Of a stretch of DNA of 6,075 nucleotides, positions 1 through 4,798 are shown piece after piece. This stretch comes from Chloroflexota bacterium (GTDB lineage Bacteria; Chloroflexota; Limnocylindria; P2-11E), in assembly GCA_013695575.1 (NCBI GenBank), contig JACDAF010000192.1, positions 1 through 6,075 on the forward strand. Reading direction: 5' to 3'. The position numbers were made by a program, and so were the translations under genes. The notes under the pieces were generated by a model. The model did not search any database and was not told the DNA's origin. It saw only the letters and a program-made list of their open reading frames with translations. Each line of letters opens with the position of its first letter. Within the stretch, counting starts at the first letter, position 1.

Positions 1-489
1 GGCTCGGAGCGCGGCGCGCGCTCCCGCACACGCGTGCTCGCGGGCGCACCGCGCGAGCTGCCGGCCCAGTCGGTTCCCCGGCCGGGTCCGCGCGACGGCG
101 CCGTCCTCGACCGGGCGTACCGGCGACGGCGCGGTCGGTATCGCGGCGACGTAGAGCGACCCGGCATCGTCGGCGCAGAGGGCTGCCGTTGCGAGCGGGG
201 CAACCGGCGATTCGCGCAGCCCCTCGTCCCGGTACGCGGGGTGAAGTGTGCGCGTGTACCCGGCCGGCAGCACCGCACCGAGCGCCCAGCGCGATTGCCC
301 GAGGGGTCGCGCGTGGCCATGACGATCAAGCCCTTCCGCCTCGCGCGCGAGCGGGACCAGCGTCGAGCCCGCCGGGAGCGGGACCGCGGTGCCGATCTCG
401 ACCGTCCGCTCACCGTCGAACGCGCAGGCGCCCCAATCGGCGGAGACGTACACGCGGCCGGAACGATCGGAGTGGACGGCGGAGAACAT
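1..489 (-). CDS. N-terminal part of a probable radical SAM family protein (runs off the left edge)
   Basis: An uninterrupted reading frame of 163 codons starts at ATG 489 and is still open at base 1. The start is well fixed: upstream in this frame there is only the stop codon of the LysM/M23 gene (538-540), and no ATG, GTG or TTG lies between. No Shine-Dalgarno sequence is evident, so translation may be coupled to that upstream gene. The protein begins MFSAVHSDRSGRVYV, has VLPAGYTRTLHPAY at about residues 74-87, an SLYVAAI strand at 111-117, and GNRLGRQLARCAREHACAGA at 138-157. From memory, this order resembles the N-terminal region of a poorly characterised radical SAM family, in which a similar 'NR..RQLARCA.E..C' segment precedes the CxxxCxxC iron-sulfur motif. 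That motif would lie beyond the left edge, so the enzyme class is inference. Reality of the gene is likely; the family call is tentative. Confidence 0.55.
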   Translation of the reverse strand, partial: MFSAVHSDRSGRVYVSADWGACAFDGERTVEIGTAVPLPAGSTLVPLAREAEGLDRHGHARPLGQSRWALGAVLPAGYTRTLHPAYRDEGLRESPVAPLATAALCADDAGSLYVAAIPTAPSPVRPVEDGAVARTRPGNRLGRQLARCAREHACAGARAALRA

Positions 490-537
490 CGACTGAGTAT
501 GGGAACGGCGCGCCCGCGGAGCTTGGTCCCTTGCTGG

Positions 538-1698
538 TCAGCGCCCCAACGGGTTCACCAAGGCCCCGTTCACCTTGGTCTCCCAGTGCACGTGCGGTCC
601 GGTCGTCACACCGGTCAAGCCGATCGACGCGATCGGCTGGCCTGCCGCGACGGCCTGGCCCACGCCGACGAAGACGGCCCCGGTGTGGAAGTAGCAGTTC
701 TCCACCGCGCCGCTCGCCACGCATACCCGGAGCCCACCGACCGCGACCCAGCCGGCGCTGCTCACGACGCCGCCTTGGACCGACACGATCGTCCTGCCGT
801 ACGGGGCGGCGATGTCGACTCCGGAGTGCCATGCCGACATGTACTGCGTGATGAGGCCGGCGACGGGCATTCCGAGCGCCGGCCGCGGGGCGGGGGCCGT
901 TGGATCGCGCTCGGCGGGAGCGATGGGCGACGATGAGCGTGCGACCGCGGCCGGGCTCTCCAGCTGCGCGTCCACGGCCTGGTATACGAGGCCGGGAAGG
1001 ACGGCGCCGGGCACGAAGAGGAGCTTGCCGGGCGCAAAGAGCTCGGGCTCGAAGTGCAGGCGGTTGTAATCCTTGATGACCGCCGCATCCACCTTGAACC
1101 TGGCCGCGACGGACTCGAGGGTGTCGCCCGCGGCGAGCTCGAAGAGCGCGCCGTCAGCAGGTGGGATGCGGATTCCCTTGCCGACGGGCAGGTTGACCGG
1201 GTCGGTGATGCCGTTCGCGAACGCGAGCGCCTCCGGCGAAACGCCATAGAAGTTCGCAAGGCTTGACAGCGTGTCGACCCGTCCGAGGGTGTACTCACGG
1301 ATGGGCCGCAGGCCCTCGGCGTTCACCGTGAGCGGGCTCCGGCCGGCCTGGATGGTCCCGCCGCGGGACAGGGTCTGCGCTCGAGGCCCCTCGACGGCCG
1401 AGGTGAGTCCGAGCGCATCGGTGGGGGGCCCGGAGACCGCCGCCGCTGACGCGGCGACCGGAAGCGACAGGACGAGCGCGGCGACCGCGCAGTTGACGGT
1501 CCAGCGGAGCGCGTGGGTGGTCGCGACCGATCCGACCTCGCCGGCTCGAACGCCATCAGCGATACCGCGGAGGTGGTCGCCGATCTCGTCGCGTGACCGG
1601 CGGAGGCGCTGTCTCAGATCAATGACCCAGGGCTGCGGCGGGCGGCGGACGGATCGTGTGGCGCGCGCGCGCATCCGCCATCTCTGCACTGGATCCAA
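538..1698 (-). CDS. Membrane-anchored LysM-repeat M23 family metallopeptidase
   Basis: A 386-residue predicted peptidoglycan hydrolase or murein-binding protein acting outside the membrane. Residues 1-65 are very basic (many Arg) and probably cytoplasmic. One hydrophobic segment (about 67-88) acts as signal anchor or uncleaved signal. Two LysM peptidoglycan-binding repeats follow at about 136-180 and 186-230, then a Pro/Ala/Ser-rich linker (about 245-275) and a C-terminal M23/LytM domain (about 276-386). All expected metal and catalytic residues are present: H291 and D295 in HSGVD, H338 in YFH, and H369 and H371 in GPHVHWE. The domain is therefore likely active rather than an EnvC/NlpD-like degenerate version. 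The start is TTG at 1698, chosen because GGGGGAG lies 4 nt upstream; an in-frame GTG (codon 4) and ATG (codon 9) are alternatives. It is transcribed divergently from the nuo genes and probably with the gene at 1-489. The cleaved bond and physiological role are unknown. Confidence 0.9.
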   Translation of the reverse strand: MDPVQRWRMRARATRSVRRPPQPWVIDLRQRLRRSRDEIGDHLRGIADGVRAGEVGSVATTHALRWTVNCAVAALVLSLPVAASAAAVSGPPTDALGLTSAVEGPRAQTLSRGGTIQAGRSPLTVNAEGLRPIREYTLGRVDTLSSLANFYGVSPEALAFANGITDPVNLPVGKGIRIPPADGALFELAAGDTLESVAARFKVDAAVIKDYNRLHFEPELFAPGKLLFVPGAVLPGLVYQAVDAQLESPAAVARSSSPIAPAERDPTAPAPRPALGMPVAGLITQYMSAWHSGVDIAAPYGRTIVSVQGGVVSSAGWVAVGGLRVCVASGAVENCYFHTGAVFVGVGQAVAAGQPIASIGLTGVTTGPHVHWETKVNGALVNPLGR

Positions 1699-1702
1699 AT
1701 CG

Positions 1703-1709
1703 CTCCCCC
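1703..1709 (-). promoter_or_regulatory. Ribosome binding site of the LysM/M23 gene
   Basis: On the minus strand this reads GGGGGAG, a strong purine-rich Shine-Dalgarno match ending 4 nt before the TTG at 1698. It is the main reason for choosing the TTG over the in-frame GTG or ATG just downstream. The spacing is slightly short for the TTG, so the GTG at codon 4 (13 nt away) is not fully excluded. Confidence 0.6.
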
Positions 1710-1721
1710 AACGCGAGTGCT

Positions 1722-1736
1722 GTACGCTTTTCGTAC
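1722..1736. repeat. Short inverted repeat GTACG-N5-CGTAC, possible operator
   Basis: Perfect 5-bp arms GTACG (1722-1726) and CGTAC (1732-1736) flank the spacer CTTTT. A further GTAC occurs at 1741-1744. The element lies between the predicted leftward transcription start (around 1750) and the TTG start codon at 1698, so it falls in the leader of the LysM/M23 mRNA. It could be a repressor-binding site or a weak RNA hairpin. The arms are short, so chance is a real alternative. Confidence 0.35.
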
Positions 1737-1756
1737 GGCAGTACTAGGACCCGGTC

Positions 1757-1786
1757 ACCATACTCGCGGGGTTCGGGAGGTGTCAA
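1757..1786 (-). promoter_or_regulatory. Sigma-70-like promoter of the LysM/M23 gene
   Basis: On the minus strand a perfect -35 hexamer TTGACA (1781-1786) is followed by an 18-bp spacer and a -10 hexamer TATGGT (1757-1762, 4 of 6 consensus bases including the key first T and A and the last T). Transcription would begin near 1750, giving a leader of about 50 nt before the TTG at 1698. A perfect TTGACA is rare by chance in such GC-rich sequence, and its position and direction fit the gene. No transcript evidence is available from sequence alone. Confidence 0.6.
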
Positions 1787-1954
1787 CCCGGCAACGGCCG
1801 GATAGCAGCATGGATACCAAACCGACCGCACGCGCCCCGCCAGTCCGGCGAGAGCGCCAGAAGCGAGCGCGTCGCGACCCCGCTGGGGAACGAAGAGCGC
1901 GCGTGCCACGTCGCGTTTGCTCCAGGGAGATGCCGTTCGTACGCTACGGGTCCC

Positions 1955-2320
1955 GTGCCCGACTACAACCTGTCCTACTTCTATGTCTTCGCGTTCTTCG
2001 TTGCGGCGGCCATCTTTATCACCCTGCTGCTGGGTCTGGCGCGGCTCATCGCGCCGCGCAAGGTGACGGTCGAGAAGGCGCGCACGTACGAGTCTGGCGA
2101 GGAGCCTGTCGGGCAGGCGTGGAGCCGGTACCCGACGCACTTCTACGTGTTCGCTCTGCTGTTCGTCGTCTTCGATGTCGAGGTGATCTTCCTCTTTCCA
2201 TGGGCCGTCCTGTTTCGCACGCTCGGGTGGTACGGCCTCGTGGAGATGGTCATTTTCATCGCGATCCTGGTCGTCGGCCTCTACTACGCCTGGCGGAAGA
2301 AGGCGCTGAATTGGTACTGA
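1955..2320 (+). CDS. nuoA: NADH-quinone oxidoreductase subunit A (complex I, ND3-like)
   Basis: A 121-residue integral membrane subunit of NDH-1, of normal family length. NuoA (ND3 in mitochondria) sits at the junction of the membrane arm and peripheral arm, next to NuoH, and its first loop lines the quinone cavity. Three transmembrane segments are visible at about residues 8-32, 63-87 and 94-112. The conserved loop motif is TYESGEEPVG (44-53), with Ser46 where mitochondrial ND3 has Cys. The second helix carries the conserved acidic pair in FDVE (D74, E76) followed by FLFPWA. The start is GTG at 1955: no other start codon lies upstream in frame and the next Met is residue 98. No Shine-Dalgarno sequence is at a usual distance, so initiation may be leaderless or weak. 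It is the first gene of the nuo run and is followed directly by nuoC rather than nuoB. Confidence 0.96.
   Translation: MPDYNLSYFYVFAFFVAAAIFITLLLGLARLIAPRKVTVEKARTYESGEEPVGQAWSRYPTHFYVFALLFVVFDVEVIFLFPWAVLFRTLGWYGLVEMVIFIAILVVGLYYAWRKKALNWY
2295..2303 (+). promoter_or_regulatory. Ribosome binding site deciding the nuoC start
   Basis: GGAAGAAGG lies inside the end of nuoA and ends 7 nt before TTG 2311. It supports a TTG start for nuoC that overlaps nuoA by 10 bp, rather than CTG 2317 or the in-frame GTG at 2371. Confidence 0.55.
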
Positions 2321-2802
2321 GCCCACCCAGGTCCGCGATCGATATCGTCGCGCTCGCGCAGCACGTTCGCGCGGCGGTGGGAGATCGTGCCGTGGTGAGC
2401 GTTCTGCACGACTTGGTGGTCATCGACGTGCCGCGCGAAGGGCTTGTCGACGTCGCACGGCTCGTGCGTGACGATCCCGCGACCCGCTGTGATCTCTACT
2501 CCGTCAATGCGGGCGTCGACACCGGCACTGGGGAGATGCGGTCCGTGACGTTCGTCGGCGGCACCACGACGCACGCCTTCGTGATGCTGCGGACCAGCTG
2601 CAGCGTCGAGGATCCACACGTCCCGACGCTCTCCGGTGTGTGGGAAGGCGCGAACTGGTGCGAGCGCGAGACGTACGACATGTTCGGGATCGAGTTCGAC
2701 GACCACCCGGACCTTCGCCGGATCTTCCTGGAGGAATCGTTCCCCGGACACCCGCTCCGCAAGTCGTTCCTGCCGCCGCGCAGCGACGCGAGAGGTGGAT
2801 GA
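2311..2802 (+). CDS. nuoC: NADH-quinone oxidoreductase subunit C (complex I, 30 kDa subunit)
   Basis: A soluble peripheral-arm subunit of NDH-1 that packs against NuoD and NuoB near the quinone site. With the TTG start at 2311 it has 163 residues. The open frame extends far upstream through nuoA, but that part is a shadow. The N-terminal domain contains DVPREGLVDVARLVRDDPATRCDLYSVNAGVD (about 39-70), the usual NuoC alpha/beta fold. The C-terminal part holds the family signature ERETYDMFGIEF, then DDHPDLRRIFL and PGHPLRKSF (about 118-153). The protein ends soon after the signature, so it is a stand-alone NuoC and not a NuoCD fusion. The gene overlaps nuoA by 10 bp, suggesting translational coupling. 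It is followed by nuoH 33 bp later, with neither nuoB before it nor nuoD after it. CTG 2317, whose last bases overlap the nuoA stop, is an alternative start. Confidence 0.93.
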   Translation: MVLSPPRSAIDIVALAQHVRAAVGDRAVVSVLHDLVVIDVPREGLVDVARLVRDDPATRCDLYSVNAGVDTGTGEMRSVTFVGGTTTHAFVMLRTSCSVEDPHVPTLSGVWEGANWCERETYDMFGIEFDDHPDLRRIFLEESFPGHPLRKSFLPPRSDARGG

Positions 2803-2825
2803 GGTGAGCGAGCGAGGGCGTGAGC

Positions 2826-2831
2826 AGGTGG
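2826..2831 (+). promoter_or_regulatory. Ribosome binding site of nuoH
   Basis: AGGTGG ends 4 nt before the GTG at 2836, the only credible start giving the full NuoH N-terminal helix. It is a moderate Shine-Dalgarno match with slightly short spacing. Confidence 0.45.
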
Positions 2832-2835
2832 CTCG

Positions 2836-3966
2836 GTGCCGATAGGCCCGTTCGGGATCGACCCAGGTATCTGGGCGCCGCTGCGCCTGCTCCTCGCCGT
2901 CGCGCTCACCCTGTTCCTCGTGCTGAACGGTGCACTGCTGATGATCTATCTCGAGCGGAAGATCCAGGCGATCATCCAGGACCGCACGGGTCCCCACCAC
3001 GTCGGACCGTTCGGCCTGCTGCAGACGTTCGCGGACGCGATCAAGCTGCTTTCGAAGGAGGACGTCCGCGCGAAGGCGACCGACAAAGCGTTCTTCCTGA
3101 TGGCGCCGATGATCGTCTTTTCGCCGATGGTCGCGTCCTTCGTCGTGCTGCCCTTCGCGCCGGACTTCGTCGGCGCCGATCTCAACATCGGTCTTCTGTA
3201 TCTCACGACGCTTGGCTCCATGGCGGTGCTCGGCATCGTCATCGCCGGCTGGGCATCCAACAACAAGTACTCGCTCATCGGCGGCCTCCGCTCGGCGGGC
3301 CAGCTCATCTCCTATGAGGTGCCGCAGATCCTCTCGCTCGTGACCGTGGTCCTGGTCGTGGGATCGCTCTCGATGGTCGACATCACGCGCTCTCAAGCCG
3401 GACCGTTCGTGAACTTCCTGGTCCTGCCGTTCGCGTTCGTCGGCTACTTCATCGCGGCGCTCGCGGAAACGAACCGGACGCCGTTCGATCTTCCTGAGGC
3501 CGAATCCGAGCTCGTCGCCGGCTATCTCACCGAGTACTCGGGCATGCGCTGGGGCACCTTCCTCGCGCTCACCGAGTACGGCGAGGTGACCGTGGTGTGC
3601 TCGATCATGACGACGCTCTGGTTCGGTGGCTGGCAGGGCCCCGGCGTCGACGCGCTGCCCGCGCTCGGGATCGTCTGGTTCACGCTCAAGGTGTACGTCT
3701 TCGTGCTGGCCTTCATGTGGGTGCGCGCGACGCTGCCCCGCATGCGCATCGACCAGCTGATGGACTTCTGCTGGAAAGTGCTCATCCCGATGGCGTTGGT
3801 CAACATCCTCGCCACCGCGGTGCTGCTCCTGGCGTTCCCTGGGAACCTGTGGCCGATCGCGATCGTGAACTGGGCGCTCGTCGCGGCGCTGGTATTTGCC
3901 CTGCCGGCGCTCCAAAAGCGGCGTCTCCGCACCTTCCGCGAGCGCACGCGCCTGAGCGCTGCCTGA
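2836..3966 (+). CDS. nuoH: NADH-quinone oxidoreductase subunit H (complex I, ND1-like)
   Basis: A 376-residue polytopic membrane subunit at the heel of complex I. It forms much of the quinone-access chamber and links quinone reduction to proton pumping. Eight or so hydrophobic helices are visible. The first family signature is at residues 60-75 (GLLQTFADAIKLLSKE) and the second at 209-229 (LAETNRTPFDLPEAESELVAG), followed by TEYSGMRWG; these give the acidic residues E211, D218, E221, E223 and E225 lining the proton/quinone path. YLERKIQAIIQ at 38-48 is also typical. The loop normally reading GPNRVGP is GPHHVGP here (52-58). It is somewhat longer than the about 325 residues of the E. coli protein, mainly at the ends. 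The start is GTG 2836 with AGGTGG upstream. It lies between nuoC and nuoJ; nuoI, usually the next gene, is missing. Confidence 0.97.
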   Translation: MPIGPFGIDPGIWAPLRLLLAVALTLFLVLNGALLMIYLERKIQAIIQDRTGPHHVGPFGLLQTFADAIKLLSKEDVRAKATDKAFFLMAPMIVFSPMVASFVVLPFAPDFVGADLNIGLLYLTTLGSMAVLGIVIAGWASNNKYSLIGGLRSAGQLISYEVPQILSLVTVVLVVGSLSMVDITRSQAGPFVNFLVLPFAFVGYFIAALAETNRTPFDLPEAESELVAGYLTEYSGMRWGTFLALTEYGEVTVVCSIMTTLWFGGWQGPGVDALPALGIVWFTLKVYVFVLAFMWVRATLPRMRIDQLMDFCWKVLIPMALVNILATAVLLLAFPGNLWPIAIVNWALVAALVFALPALQKRRLRTFRERTRLSAA

Positions 3967-3970
3967 CCGC

Positions 3971-4480
3971 ATGACCTTCGATTTCCTCGAGATGGTCCTG
4001 TTCGCGATCCTGGCCATCGCGATCGTCGGCGCCGGCGCCGCCGTCGTGCTCGTCGGCCGGATCACCTCGGCTGCGCTCTTCATGGCCTTCACGTTCCTGT
4101 GCATGGCGGGCATGTTCCTGCTGCTCGGCGCCGAGACGATCGCGGCGTTCCAGGTGCTCATCTACGTCGGCGCGATCACGGTCCTGATCCTGTACGGCGT
4201 GATGTTCACGCCGCAGGGCTCGCGCGACTACGGGCTGTTCTTCCAGAAGCAGACCCCCTGGGCCATCGTGTTCGTGGCGTTCCTGGCGGTGCCGGTGATG
4301 GTCTTCGCGTCCTCGTTCCAGGACGGGCGGCCGCTGGCGCGCGGAGGCGATCTGGTGCCGCTGGCGACGAGCCTCTTCGGCGACTTCGCCTATCCCTTCG
4401 AGGTCGCGTCGGTGCTCCTGCTCGCTGCCCTGGTCGGCGCGATCGTGCTCGTGAAGCGTGATGACGAGGAGATCCGATGA
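3971..4480 (+). CDS. nuoJ: NADH-quinone oxidoreductase subunit J (complex I, ND6-like)
   Basis: A 169-residue integral membrane subunit that sits between NuoH/NuoA and NuoK and takes part in the conformational coupling of the membrane arm. Five transmembrane segments can be traced at about 5-28, 33-52, 56-78, 97-114 and 143-162. The family's conserved block is clear: FMAFTFLCMAGMFLLLGAE (37-55), FQVLIYVGAITVLILYGVMF (60-79), including E55, Y65 and the glycine in the distorted third helix. The tail is charged (KRDDEEIR). The ATG is 4 bp after the nuoH stop and has no clear Shine-Dalgarno sequence, which suggests coupling to nuoH translation. Its last 4 bases (ATGA) overlap the nuoK start. Length and organisation are normal. 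Confidence 0.96.
   Translation: MTFDFLEMVLFAILAIAIVGAGAAVVLVGRITSAALFMAFTFLCMAGMFLLLGAETIAAFQVLIYVGAITVLILYGVMFTPQGSRDYGLFFQKQTPWAIVFVAFLAVPVMVFASSFQDGRPLARGGDLVPLATSLFGDFAYPFEVASVLLLAALVGAIVLVKRDDEEIR
4466..4471 (+). promoter_or_regulatory. Ribosome binding site of nuoK
   Basis: GAGGAG, inside the end of nuoJ, ends 5 nt before the nuoK ATG at 4477. It is the strongest Shine-Dalgarno match within the nuo run. Confidence 0.6.
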
Positions 4481-4794
4481 CGCCCGCGGTCCCGCTCGGC
4501 GCGTTCATCGCGGTCTCGGCGGCGCTCTTCTTCATCGGATGCGCCGGGGTGCTCACGCGCCGCAACGCCGTCGTGATCCTGATGTGCGTCGAGCTGATGC
4601 TGAACGCGGCGAACCTGGCGCTCGTCGCCTTTTCGCGCCGGTACGGCGCGACCGACGAGCGTGGCAGCGTCTTCGTGGTGTTCGTGTTCGTGGTCGCCGC
4701 CGCCGAGGTCGCGGTCGGTCTCGCGATCGTCCTCTCCGCCTACCGCACGCGGCCCGTCGTGAACGTCGACGAGGCGCGCGCCATGAAAGGCTGA
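4477..4794 (+). CDS. nuoK: NADH-quinone oxidoreductase subunit K (complex I, ND4L-like)
   Basis: A 105-residue three-helix membrane subunit, close to the usual length of about 100. NuoK forms part of the proton channel between NuoJ and the antiporter-like subunits. Transmembrane segments lie at about 6-26, 30-52 and 64-88. The two membrane-buried glutamates essential for proton transfer in E. coli (E36 and E72) are present as E39 in VELMLNAANLALV and E77 in VVAAAEVAVGLAIV. The ATG overlaps the nuoJ stop (ATGA), indicating translational coupling. The C-terminus is a short hydrophilic tail (NVDEARAMKG). Nothing unusual is seen. Confidence 0.97.
   Translation: MTPAVPLGAFIAVSAALFFIGCAGVLTRRNAVVILMCVELMLNAANLALVAFSRRYGATDERGSVFVVFVFVVAAAEVAVGLAIVLSAYRTRPVVNVDEARAMKG
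4786..4790 (+). promoter_or_regulatory. Ribosome binding site of nuoL
   Basis: AAAGG at the end of nuoK lies 8 nt before the ATG at 4799, a good spacing, and supports that start. Confidence 0.4.
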
Positions 4795-4798
4795 GGCG

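Larger units (their letters stand above)
1699..1954. other. Divergent intergenic region between the LysM/M23 gene and nuoA
   Basis: This 256-bp stretch separates two genes transcribed away from each other, so it should contain promoters in both directions. The leftward promoter, inverted repeat and ribosome binding site are annotated separately. Open frames crossing it encode Arg- and Pro-rich peptides typical of shadow frames in GC-rich DNA, and I see no credible small gene. For the rightward nuo operon only a weak pair was found: TTGCTC at 1917-1922 and TACGCT at 1940-1945, 17 bp apart, each matching 3 of 6 consensus bases. A purine run CAGGGAGA at 1923-1930 is 24 nt from the nuoA GTG, too far for a normal Shine-Dalgarno. 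Confidence 0.7.

Noticed and set aside
557..579. Inverted repeat ACCAAGG / CCTTGGT with a 9-nt loop near the 3' end of the LysM/M23 gene, terminator-like
   Set aside because: It lies inside the coding sequence, about 20 bp before the stop, and has no following T-run on the minus strand. It arises from codons for TKVNGALV.
34..936. 300-codon plus-strand open frame at the left end
   Set aside because: Low-complexity Arg/Gly-rich product overlapping the M23 catalytic domain and the other minus-strand gene, both of which have far better coding character.
1717..2310. Long plus-strand open frame upstream of, and continuous with, nuoC
   Set aside because: The part before 2311 is Arg/Pro-rich, overlaps all of nuoA in another frame, and has no NuoC similarity. 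It is a GC-rich shadow, not a fused domain.
2284..4161. 625-codon minus-strand open frame across nuoC-nuoJ
   Set aside because: Its product is dominated by Arg, His, Asp and Glu, typical of the antisense of hydrophobic membrane genes in GC-rich DNA. The plus-strand genes there are certain.
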